From: Maridesulfovibrio frigidus DSM 17176
GTDB taxonomy: Bacteria > Desulfobacterota > Desulfovibrionia > Desulfovibrionales > Desulfovibrionaceae
Direction: 5' to 3'
Length of the DNA: 64,000 nucleotides
Assembly: GCF_000711735.1 (NCBI RefSeq)
Contig: NZ_JONL01000003.1
Location: forward strand, 62,001-126,000
The position numbers and the translations under genes were made by a program. This document shows positions 34,585 through 42,645 of the stretch, piece by piece. The number at the start of each line of letters is the position of its first letter. Positions within the stretch are counted from its first letter, which is position 1. The notes beneath the pieces were generated by a model. It ran no database searches and was not told where the DNA came from. It saw nothing but the letters and a program-made list of their open reading frames with translations.

Positions 34585-35997
34585 ATGTCAAAACGCCCGA
34601 TACTTGTACTTCAGATGCAGCGAATGGGGGATTTAATCCTTTCCTTTCCGCTTTTTCTGTGGCTTGAGAGAACTTACCCCGGTCACCCCATTTGGGTTGT
34701 GGCGGAGGAGAAGTTCTTCCGTCCCCTGATGCCCTTAAGCCCGCAGGTGGTCTACTTCCCTTGGGCGGGACTTGGTGTTCTTCGCAAAGAAAAATACGAG
34801 CTGATCATAAATCTTAGCATCCGCAAGCAAGCGGCCTCTCTTGCGGGTGAGCTTAGCTCAGAAGGCAAGCTTGGGCCTGTTTCTAACTCTGATGGCGATG
34901 CTTATATCCTTGGAGATTGGCAACTTTACCGTGCAAGTGTGGTCCATAATAATCGGCACAATCGCTTTCATTGGGCGGACTTGAACGCGCTGGACTGCAT
35001 ACCTTTGGATACTATTTCCCGCACATCTTGGTCAGACCCCCGTACTTTACATGGCGGAGATAAGCGCATTGGACTGTTTCTCGGAGCAAGCGAGGAATCT
35101 AAGCGCCCTACTGTGCCTTTCTGGGCTGAACTGTGCTCGGAAATACTTAGCCGCGGCATGAAACCGGTGCTTTTTGGCGGTCCTGATGAAACAGGGCTTG
35201 GCGCAGAGGTTACGCGTGCTTTCGGTGGCCCTGTGCTCGATATGACTGGCAAGTTAAACCTTGGCGAACTTGTTGCTGTGGGCCAGTCTTTACAACTTTT
35301 CATCACACCTGATACTGGGCCTATGCATCTTGCTGCATGGTCTGGCCTGAAGGTGCTGAACCTTTCCATGGGTAATGTTAACCCTTGGGAAACTGGCCCT
35401 TATCAGAATGACCATTATGTGCTGCGCTCGACTATGAGCTGCGCGCATGGTTGCTGGGCATGTTCGCGGGATAGGCTTCATTGCCATGATCCCTTTGTTC
35501 CTTCTCGTATAGCGGCCATTGCAAAGAGTATGATGCGTGATGATAAGGCTGCGCTTTTAAAAACTTCTCTACCGGGATTGCGTCTTTATTCGTCTTTACA
35601 GAGAACGAGCGGGTTGTATAAATTGCAGCATTTTAGCGGTCATTCTTCTGGGGCAGGAGATCGGCTAGGGCTTTTCTGGCAGGAATTCTTCGGTATGTCC
35701 TTCGGCTTATGGGATGATGCTGGAACTAAGCTGATATGGGCTGATTTCAGTGAAAATCACCCGCGTCTGGCTCAGAAGATGCGCTCACATTTGCCGGGGT
35801 TAGGCAGCGAGTTTAGTAGAGGGCTGGCTAAAAGCGCTCCTCTGTCCGATAATTTCTGGAATTCATGTCCACTTATTATTCGTCAATTCGCTGGATATAT
35901 TCATCTTTTTCTTCAAAATAACAACTATGATCGCCCGTCGTGGATCAAAGTTTTATCTCTCTACGAACGACTTGCTTCTATAGTAAGTGGCAGCTGA
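34585..35997 (+). CDS. Glycosyltransferase family 9 (heptosyltransferase-like)
   Basis: The 470-residue protein has an N-terminal GT9 start (VLQMQRMGDLILSFPLFLWL), then FLGASEESKRPTVPFWAEL and the nucleotide-sugar site ITPDTGPMHLAAWSG. GT9 enzymes add heptose from ADP-heptose to lipopolysaccharide or to proteins. It is longer than the usual 340-370 residues; the extra 110-130 C-terminal residues are unassigned and include a Cys/His-rich stretch (CAHGCWACSRDRLHCHD) at the junction. It lies directly upstream of flagellar genes but has its own start, so a role in modifying flagella is only a possibility. No strong ribosome site is visible before the ATG. Confidence 0.85.
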   Translation: MSKRPILVLQMQRMGDLILSFPLFLWLERTYPGHPIWVVAEEKFFRPLMPLSPQVVYFPWAGLGVLRKEKYELIINLSIRKQAASLAGELSSEGKLGPVSNSDGDAYILGDWQLYRASVVHNNRHNRFHWADLNALDCIPLDTISRTSWSDPRTLHGGDKRIGLFLGASEESKRPTVPFWAELCSEILSRGMKPVLFGGPDETGLGAEVTRAFGGPVLDMTGKLNLGELVAVGQSLQLFITPDTGPMHLAAWSGLKVLNLSMGNVNPWETGPYQNDHYVLRSTMSCAHGCWACSRDRLHCHDPFVPSRIAAIAKSMMRDDKAALLKTSLPGLRLYSSLQRTSGLYKLQHFSGHSSGAGDRLGLFWQEFFGMSFGLWDDAGTKLIWADFSENHPRLAQKMRSHLPGLGSEFSRGLAKSAPLSDNFWNSCPLIIRQFAGYIHLFLQNNNYDRPSWIKVLSLYERLASIVSGS

Positions 35998-36090
35998 TTT
36001 TCACTGAACTATTTTCCCCTCTCGGAATAATATTCCCTTTTTTGCCTACCATTATTTATTTTAACATGCTGTAATAATTCATGTTCAGTT

Positions 36091-36106
36091 TTGGCACGCC
36101 TTGTGA
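36091..36106 (+). promoter_or_regulatory. Possible sigma-54 promoter of fliK-flgD-flgE
   Basis: TTGGCACGCCTTGTGA has a perfect -24 element, but the -12 element is GTGA instead of TTGC, keeping only the central TG. It is 27 bases before the fliK ATG, leaving a very short leader with GAGGAG inside. Flagellar hook genes are commonly sigma-54 dependent. Confidence 0.5.
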
Positions 36107-36132
36107 AAGAAGAGTTCTCGAGGAGCTAAAAA

Positions 36133-38058
36133 ATGCAAATACTTCCACATCTCGATCAAAGTACCAATGAATTGGCAAAGATTACAGACAGGTCCAACTT
36201 GGTTGAAGACTCTTATCGTTCTTCAATGTTCGATGATTTTCTTTACTCAAGCAAGGAGGCTGGTCTCGAAAGTGTCTATCAGCCTGTGCAGGAAGCTGTT
36301 GCCGACATCCGTTCTACTTATGATGAAGCACCTAGTGAAAGTGTGCAGTATGATGATGAGGTTCGGAGTACTTCTGAATATATAGAAGAAGCCGCGCGGG
36401 AAGTAGCAAATCAGTCTGTTGATCAGCAGCCTCAGGATATCAAGGTCAGTCGTGAAGATTGGAATGAAATCAAGGAAGAGCTTGAAGAGTATGGCGTAGA
36501 CAAGAAGGACATTGTTGATCTTGAAGAAAAGGTCATGAGCGAGGGTGGCCTAAGTTACGGTGAACTTGTTAGTGAGCTCACCGGCATGATGACGTCCGTA
36601 AAGGGTTTTACGCTAAATCCTGTTCAAGAGCAGAATATGCATTCCCTCTTTTCGAAGCTCGGATTCACTCCAGATGAATCTAAGGGAATGCTTACAAAAA
36701 TTTCTCAGGGAAAGATGGGGGAAGTTGTTGAACAGGTACAGGCTAAAATTGCCTCTCTTCCTGATTCTCAGCCGCTCCAACTTTCAGAAGATGAAACTAA
36801 AACTCTCAGCGAATTTTTTAAGCTCTCAGGGGAAAAGACTTCGCAGCTCGCTAAGATGGTCATGACAGAAGGATCTACCGTCGGCTCTGTTAAGAAGGGA
36901 TTCTCAATGCTGGAAGATGTCTTGACTGAGAATACTGCAGTTCAAGATGCGAAGGATCTTGATCTGGTTAAGACTGTTAGCAACTCTTTGCAGAACTCTA
37001 TTGATAAGGCTTCCGATCAGACTCCGGATAATTTCCGCATGGCTTCTGCAAAGGTTATTCGCGACTCCATGGGAGTTGGCAAAGATATTAGCGAAAAGAA
37101 TAATCCTACTGCTGGTGAAGGGGAGCCTGAGAATAGTCATTCCGTAATGACTGGTAAAGATACTGTTGGAGTTGCTTCAAGCAGTACTACAAATCATTCA
37201 GGAGCTAACTCAGAAGCTAAATCAGCAAATAATTTAGATGGTAAGTCAGATAAGAGTTCTACAGCCGGTAATCAGAAGGGTGCTTTTGAAGGCAACGCTC
37301 AGGATAAGAATACCTTTGGCAGTAGCACTAACGGTGACTCCCAGACTAATCAGGATGGAAACAATTCAGCGAGTGGTGATACTAAGTATACAGCTAAGCA
37401 CTGGCTTGAAAATATTCTCACAGATTCCAAGGATGTTGACACTTGGAATGACTTTTTCGGCAAGCTGACTGATGGCTCTACTATTAAGGGAGAGTCTGCT
37501 CTTCTGGGTGAGGGACTTGGATCTTCTAGTATGGGAGCTCTTAAGGGGGCTGCTACAGCTGCTCAGGCTGGCAAGACTAGTGGCATGTGGGCAAATACTG
37601 CCCGGTCAAATGTTCTCGAGCAGGTTCAGGAAGGTGCTTTTAAGAACCTTGGGCAGGGAACTAAGCAACTTACTCTTACGCTTAACCCTCTTGAACTTGG
37701 CACAGTTAACGTCATGATTCAGGTTAAGAATAAGGAAGTGCAGGCAACTATAAGAGCAGAAAGCCCAGAGACTGCAAAGGTCATTGCAGAACAGCTGGAA
37801 GCCGTTAAGCAAGTTTTGGAAGAACAGGGACTTAAGGTAGAAAAGCTTGAAGTTCAGACCGGTCTTGCGGATAGCGAAACTCAGGATTCATGGAACGGCG
37901 CACAGGATCATAACAGCGCACACTATCAGGAGATGATGGCTGGAATGAAGAAGCGTTGGCAGGCTCTTAGACAAGAAGGAACCTCTTTGGCCCAAGATAT
38001 GCAAAATATAGAGCATGCGGCAACAATTTCCCAAAGTGGATTGCATGTAGTCGCTTAA
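36133..38058 (+). CDS. fliK: Flagellar hook-length control protein
   Basis: The 641-residue protein measures hook length and triggers the export switch. The long N-terminal part is acidic, Ser/Thr/Gln-rich and poorly structured, with a very low-complexity Ser/Gly/Asn stretch at about 335-420. The folded C-terminal Flg_hook domain (about 505-585) carries the recognisable LTLNPLELGTVNVMIQVK and VLEEQGLKVEKLEV segments. It is unusually long compared with the roughly 400 residues of enteric FliK. It starts the operon with flgD and flgE, and GAGGAGC precedes the ATG. Confidence 0.88.
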   Translation: MQILPHLDQSTNELAKITDRSNLVEDSYRSSMFDDFLYSSKEAGLESVYQPVQEAVADIRSTYDEAPSESVQYDDEVRSTSEYIEEAAREVANQSVDQQPQDIKVSREDWNEIKEELEEYGVDKKDIVDLEEKVMSEGGLSYGELVSELTGMMTSVKGFTLNPVQEQNMHSLFSKLGFTPDESKGMLTKISQGKMGEVVEQVQAKIASLPDSQPLQLSEDETKTLSEFFKLSGEKTSQLAKMVMTEGSTVGSVKKGFSMLEDVLTENTAVQDAKDLDLVKTVSNSLQNSIDKASDQTPDNFRMASAKVIRDSMGVGKDISEKNNPTAGEGEPENSHSVMTGKDTVGVASSSTTNHSGANSEAKSANNLDGKSDKSSTAGNQKGAFEGNAQDKNTFGSSTNGDSQTNQDGNNSASGDTKYTAKHWLENILTDSKDVDTWNDFFGKLTDGSTIKGESALLGEGLGSSSMGALKGAATAAQAGKTSGMWANTARSNVLEQVQEGAFKNLGQGTKQLTLTLNPLELGTVNVMIQVKNKEVQATIRAESPETAKVIAEQLEAVKQVLEEQGLKVEKLEVQTGLADSETQDSWNGAQDHNSAHYQEMMAGMKKRWQALRQEGTSLAQDMQNIEHAATISQSGLHVVA

Positions 38059-38080
38059 CGAAAAAAGAGAGGTAAGAGTC

Positions 38081-38797
38081 ATGGGATATGTAGGTTACAG
38101 TAATATACTAGGCAGAGCGGAAGCCGATTTGGCAGCCAGCAATATGCCGGACCACCAAACGCAGCTGGGAAGCGATGACTTCTTAAAACTACTTTTGACC
38201 CAGATGCAGAATCAGGATCCTGCAAACCCCATGGAAGATAAAGAGTACATGGCGCAAATGGCGCAGTTCTCGAGTCTTGAACAGCTTACCAAACTTAATA
38301 CTACTATGGAAGGCGTGGCCGACAATGGAGAGCAGGAACAGATGGTTTCCGCAGTAAGCTTTATCGGCAAAGAAGTGAAGGCAGAAGGTTACACCGTAAG
38401 TCGCTCAGACGGAGAGATCAGTAAAGTCTATTATGGACTAGGTGAAACGGTAGCAAATGCATTTATCAATATTTATGATCAGAATCAGAACCTTGTAAGA
38501 ACAACCCAGCTCGGTACTAAGGCCGAAGGTACCCACGAATTTGAGTGGGACGGAAAGGACTGGGCAGGGAATGATGTGCCGGATGGTGTCTATACTATTG
38601 CAATGGCAGCAGAAGATGTTGATGGCGCACCAGTTATGGTTAAGACGGAAGTCAGTGGTGAAGTTTCAGGAGTCGTTTCTGAGGGCGGACAACAGTTTCT
38701 GCATCTCAAAGACGGTCGTTACATCAACTTTCTCAATATTAGAGAAGTTGTCAGTCCCACGGTTGTTGCAGATAGTTCTGACGAAACTACAAGCTAA
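38081..38797 (+). CDS. flgD: Flagellar hook assembly (capping) protein
   Basis: The 238-residue protein forms the scaffold cap under which FlgE polymerises. The N-terminal signature DFLKLLLTQMQNQDPANPM followed by MAQFSSLEQL is diagnostic. The middle has a FlgD Ig-like section (VRTTQLGTKAEGTHEFEWDG) and a tudor-like end. It is 22 bases after fliK and 39 before flgE. Confidence 0.95.
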   Translation: MGYVGYSNILGRAEADLAASNMPDHQTQLGSDDFLKLLLTQMQNQDPANPMEDKEYMAQMAQFSSLEQLTKLNTTMEGVADNGEQEQMVSAVSFIGKEVKAEGYTVSRSDGEISKVYYGLGETVANAFINIYDQNQNLVRTTQLGTKAEGTHEFEWDGKDWAGNDVPDGVYTIAMAAEDVDGAPVMVKTEVSGEVSGVVSEGGQQFLHLKDGRYINFLNIREVVSPTVVADSSDETTS

Positions 38798-38836
38798 ATA
38801 CAACCACGAGTCAACGGGACTTAAAGGAGGTTTCTC

Positions 38837-40480
38837 ATGGGTTTATCAGCATCATTATTTTCAGGAATCACAGGACTACAGGCACATGGCGATAAGATGT
38901 CTGTTCTCGGTAATAACATTGCTAACGTTAACACTGTCGGTTTTAAAAGTGCAAAGATGCATTTTGAAGATGCGATCAGTCAGGATGTTACAACTGCGAC
39001 AGGCACAGCGCAGGTTGGTCGAGGTGTTCAGGTCGGGGCAATTTATGCCGACTTTGCACAGGGATCATTTGAGACAACATCAGAAGCAACAGACCTCGCG
39101 ATTGGTGGGTCAGGCTTCTTCATAGTAAAGCCAAAGGAAGATGAGACCGTTTATTACAGTAGAGCCGGTAATTTCCGTTTCGATAAAGATGGCTATCTAA
39201 CAGATCCGCACGGTTATGTGTTGCAGGGCTGGGAAGTTCAAACTTCCTCCACTACAGTTGCTACAGGCGACTCAACAACTGCATCAGAGGCTGTGCGAAC
39301 TGTAGGGGTGCCGACAGATATTAGGCTAGAAAATTTCCAGTCTGCTCCGCAGGCTACATCGCGTATTAATATGATTACCAACCTTGATTCCGGGGAGGAA
39401 AGTCATGCTTCCAGTGCGAACAATCCATTTTTCTCTCTCTTTGAAGCGTGGGATGGAACCGCAGACACGCCAGTAGGTGATTCTCTGTACGGATACCAGT
39501 CTACCATGAAAGTTTATGATGAAAATGGTTCTTCCCACAATGTGACCACTTATTATGATCAGGTTACACTCAGTAATGCGGGTGGTAAGAAGGTCTGGGA
39601 ATACATTGTTACAAGTACGCCTGCTGAAGATGGACGTCTTATAAGTGGCACAACTGCTTTCGCAACATCTTCCGCTGCAGGGTTGCTTATGACCGGGACT
39701 TTGACCTTTAACGCTGCGGGAGATCTGACAGGAACATCTGCCTTTACTCTTAAGAGCGGCGTAGCGGCGGACGGCATTAAGAACCTTTCTAACTGGACAC
39801 TTGCGAACTTCTCGCAGAATGGCATGCCACTATTGACTGCCAACTTCTTGTCCACTTCAAATGCCAGTTTTACTGACTCTGTGGGTGTTGCAACTATTGA
39901 AATGAACTTCGGACTCAGCAATTCGGATCTCTCAGGAAGTGGTGTAACTAAAGGCTGGAGCACCGGGACAAGTGCTATTTCGAATGCTTCACAGATCGGA
40001 ACAAATATTACTGATATCTCCAGAATACCAAATTACGGTAGTGTTGAAACCAGTGCGCTGGCCTCGACCAGTTATAGTACGGGATCAACTACATTATTCC
40101 AGTCGCAGGACGGTTACACCGCAGGTTTCTTACAGAGTGTATCAGTCGATAGAGATGGGGTTTTGACCGGACGATACTCAAATGGACAGATCCTTGAATT
40201 ATACGCCTTGACCATTGCCGACTTTAATAATCGGTGGGGACTCCGGCGGGAAGGGGGTAACCTCTTCTCTGAAACCAGAGACTCAGGGGATGCGCTTACA
40301 GGTAGGCCGAATAGCGGAGGAAAGGGCTCAATAGCCTCAAACTCTCTAGAAGCCTCAAACGTTGACCTTGCGGTGGAATTTGTAAACATGATTACCACCC
40401 AGCGCGGTTTCCAGGCGAACTCGAAGGTTATCACAACAACTGACTCAATGATGGGTGAACTCATCCAGCTCAAGCGCTAA
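38837..40480 (+). CDS. flgE: Flagellar hook protein
   Basis: The 547-residue structural protein builds the hook. The N-terminal rod/hook signature (SLFSGITGLQAHGDKMSVLG, then NNIANVNTVGFK) and C-terminal SNVDLAVEFVNMITTQRGFQ helices form the D0 coiled coil; the middle domains are Ser/Thr/Gly-rich. AAAGGAGG precedes the ATG. It is the last gene of the operon, with a terminator about 100 bases further on. Confidence 0.95.
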   Translation: MGLSASLFSGITGLQAHGDKMSVLGNNIANVNTVGFKSAKMHFEDAISQDVTTATGTAQVGRGVQVGAIYADFAQGSFETTSEATDLAIGGSGFFIVKPKEDETVYYSRAGNFRFDKDGYLTDPHGYVLQGWEVQTSSTTVATGDSTTASEAVRTVGVPTDIRLENFQSAPQATSRINMITNLDSGEESHASSANNPFFSLFEAWDGTADTPVGDSLYGYQSTMKVYDENGSSHNVTTYYDQVTLSNAGGKKVWEYIVTSTPAEDGRLISGTTAFATSSAAGLLMTGTLTFNAAGDLTGTSAFTLKSGVAADGIKNLSNWTLANFSQNGMPLLTANFLSTSNASFTDSVGVATIEMNFGLSNSDLSGSGVTKGWSTGTSAISNASQIGTNITDISRIPNYGSVETSALASTSYSTGSTTLFQSQDGYTAGFLQSVSVDRDGVLTGRYSNGQILELYALTIADFNNRWGLRREGGNLFSETRDSGDALTGRPNSGGKGSIASNSLEASNVDLAVEFVNMITTQRGFQANSKVITTTDSMMGELIQLKR

Positions 40481-40581
40481 TAGTCTCTAATGTATCCTGA
40501 TAAGATGCTGAAAATATAAGAAAGCTCCTTTCTTACAACCTCCGTAACCGGGATTGACTCCCTCGGTTACACGGTTACCAG

Positions 40582-40629
40582 AACCCCTGTTCCCGAAACG
40601 TGCCGTTTCGAGAACAGGGGTTTCTTTTT
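40582..40629 (+). terminator. Terminator after flgE
   Basis: The outer stem AACCCCTGTTC (40582-40592) with GAACAGGGGTT (40612-40622) and inner stem CGAAAC/GTTTCG around GTGCC are followed by TTTCTTTTT. A smaller hairpin, GTAACCG/CGGTTAC, precedes it (about 40545-40570). Confidence 0.9.
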
Positions 40630-40887
40630 GCCAGAAAGCTGACTCTGCTTAATGCCAAATATACGGAATAAATTTCCTGCTTTGGAAAGTGTGTATGGTT
40701 CTTTTTTGGGGAAATAGTTATTTAAATAAGTGTGTTGTGTGCTTGAGTGTCGTAGCTATTTCCGTCTTTGCGAGAGGGGTTTGTATAATTTAGTTAGGAG
40801 GGAAAAAATTGACTAGGTCAGTCCATTTTAGAGAGTCTAGACTTTGTCTATCTATATAAATCTTTATATTAGTTGATAAAAATGTTT

Positions 40888-40904
40888 TTGGCATTAGCAT
40901 TGCT
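40888..40904 (+). promoter_or_regulatory. Sigma-54 promoter of flagellin
   Basis: TTGGCATTAGCATTGCT has correct GG-N10-GC spacing, a perfect -12 box TTGCT and a near-perfect -24 box (TTGGCAT). The predicted start lies about 40 bases before the fliC ATG. Confidence 0.78.
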
Positions 40905-40955
40905 TTAAGTTGTTTAAGAAAACGGATTTTTTGTGAACAACAAGGAGGTTCAGAT

Positions 40956-41828
40956 ATGTCCTTAGTCATTAACCACAACCTTATGGCGATGACCGCTACG
41001 CGAAATCTTGATCAAGCGTACGGCAACCTCGGCGTCTCCACCCGACGCCTCTCGTCCGGACTAAGAGTTGGAACAGCAGCAGATGATGCTGCCGGACTGG
41101 CGATTCGCGAACTTATGCGAGCAGACGTTAAGTCTTTGAATCAGGGAATGAGAAACGCAAATGATGCGATTTCCATGATTCAGACTGCTGATGGAGCTTT
41201 GCAGGTTATCGATGAAAAACTCATCCGCATGAAAGAACTTGCAACCCAGGCATCGACCGGTACTTACAACTCCGATCAGCGCCTGATTATCGATTCAGAA
41301 TTTCAGGCAATGGCATCGGAAATTACCCGTATTGCCAACGCAACAGATTTTAATGGAATTCACTTGCTGAATGGTAATCTTTCAGGGGCGACCAGCGCGC
41401 ACAACGGAAACGGCGTGCATTCTACAGGTCCTATGAAGGTTCACTTTGGAGCAGGAAACGATTCTGCTGAAGATTACTACTACATTTCAGTAGCGACTTC
41501 TACAGCTTCTGCTCTCGGTGTTAACACCGCTATTTCTACTCAGGCCCTTGCTCAGCAGGCACTTGAGAAGATTCAGAACGCTATTATTTCAAAAGATAAG
41601 ATTCGTGCGAATCTCGGTGCTATGCAGAATAGGTTGGAGAATACTATCACCAACCTATCAATTCAGGCTGAAAATGTTCAGGCTTCAGAGTCTCGTATCT
41701 CTGATGTGGACGTTGCAACTGAAATGACCGAATTTGTAAGGAATCAGATTCTCACTCAGGCCGCAGTAGCAATGCTGTCCCAGGCCAACTCACTGCCTAA
41801 GATGGCAATGCAGCTTATAGGCGGATAA
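40956..41828 (+). CDS. fliC: Flagellin
   Basis: The 290-residue filament subunit has standard N-terminal (SLVINHNLMAMTATRNL, SSGLRVGTAADDAAGLAI) and C-terminal (LGAMQNRLENTI, SRISDVDVATEMTE) D0/D1 helices. The variable central domain is short (about residues 140-190), giving a small flagellin. AAGGAGG gives a strong ribosome site. It is monocistronic: sigma-54 promoter upstream, terminator right after. Confidence 0.96.
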   Translation: MSLVINHNLMAMTATRNLDQAYGNLGVSTRRLSSGLRVGTAADDAAGLAIRELMRADVKSLNQGMRNANDAISMIQTADGALQVIDEKLIRMKELATQASTGTYNSDQRLIIDSEFQAMASEITRIANATDFNGIHLLNGNLSGATSAHNGNGVHSTGPMKVHFGAGNDSAEDYYYISVATSTASALGVNTAISTQALAQQALEKIQNAIISKDKIRANLGAMQNRLENTITNLSIQAENVQASESRISDVDVATEMTEFVRNQILTQAAVAMLSQANSLPKMAMQLIGG

Positions 41829-41854
41829 GTCCGCTTAACATATTGGGTGACGAT

Positions 41855-41897
41855 TAAGGACTGTGGAGGCTGGCTGATCACCGCCTCCCGGTCCTTA
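41855..41897 (+). terminator. Terminator after fliC
   Basis: The long stem runs from TAAGGACTGTGGAGGC (41855-41870) to GCCTCCCGGTCCTTA (41883-41897) with one bulge. Its 3' arm includes the stop codon of the convergent rnc gene. The following T run is short (GCCTTTT). Confidence 0.78.
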
Positions 41898-42614
41898 GCC
41901 TTTTGGGTCAGATTTTTCTGGATATTTGGAATTCAAATAAACAATTGCAGTCGCAGCCGCAGTTTGTTCCGCTTTTTTTAGACTTGTTCCTTCTGCTTCA
42001 AAAGTTTTTCCCGTCGGCAAATTTAAAATTACCTGAAATACTTTTTCATGCTCAGGGCCTGCAGTTCCGCTCAGCACATATGTTGGTCGTTCTTTAAATA
42101 TTTCCTGAGTGACTTCTTGTAATTGACTTTTAAAATCTTTCGATGTTTCGATTTTAAATGTTTCAGGCCATTTATCTTCAAATAAATTTAGTATTAATTT
42201 GCACGCTTCAGGGTAACCCCCATCAAGAAAAACTGCTCCGATTACCGCTTCCATTGTATCTGCCAGTAAGGATGAGCGCATTCTGCCGCCCTGTGATTCT
42301 TCGCCCCTTCCTAGCTTCAGAAAGTCGTTAAGCCCCAGTTCGAGGGCAACGTTTGAAAGGCTTTTTTCTTTTACTAACTTAGACCTGATTTTAGTCAGTT
42401 GGCCTTCGTGAGCCTCTGGAAATCGTTTGAAAAGCTCTTCGGTTACGCTCAATTCGAGGACTGCGTCTCCAAGAAATTCAAGTCTTTCGTTGTCATCGCA
42501 AGGCTCAGCCTGCTCATTTGCCCATGAACTATGAGTTAAAGCTGTAGCTAAATGCTTGACTTGCGAAAATCGATAGTGGATACCTTGCTGTAGGCGTAAA
42601 AACTCTTCTTCCAT
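41895..42614 (-). CDS. rnc: Ribonuclease III
   Basis: The 239-residue double-strand-specific endonuclease matures rRNA and controls mRNAs. The catalytic domain has the signature NERLEFLGDAVLEL (42-55, with E46 and D50) and the second metal-binding set in DTMEAVIGAVFLDGG. A double-stranded RNA-binding domain follows (about 160-230; PTYVLSGTAGPEHEKVFQV and KKAEQTAAATAI). It is a single gene on the minus strand, divergent from the acyl-CoA synthetase gene by 31 bases. Confidence 0.96.
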   Translation of the reverse strand: MEEEFLRLQQGIHYRFSQVKHLATALTHSSWANEQAEPCDDNERLEFLGDAVLELSVTEELFKRFPEAHEGQLTKIRSKLVKEKSLSNVALELGLNDFLKLGRGEESQGGRMRSSLLADTMEAVIGAVFLDGGYPEACKLILNLFEDKWPETFKIETSKDFKSQLQEVTQEIFKERPTYVLSGTAGPEHEKVFQVILNLPTGKTFEAEGTSLKKAEQTAAATAIVYLNSKYPEKSDPKG

Positions 42615-42645
42615 AAAACCCTGCTTAAATTTATATATATTAATA

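Larger units (their letters stand above)
40481..40955 (+). other. Intergenic region between flgE and fliC
   Basis: These 475 bases hold the flgE terminator, a perfect TATAAT (40784-40789) followed by AGGAGG and a 16-codon TTG-started frame (40809-40859), a palindrome AGTCTAGACT (40834-40843), and the fliC sigma-54 promoter. Nothing else is recognised. Confidence 0.6.

Noticed and set aside
36167-37717. Several Leu/Arg-rich frames inside fliK
   Set aside because: Out-of-frame readings of a biased coding sequence; the fliK frame has the family domain and a ribosome site.
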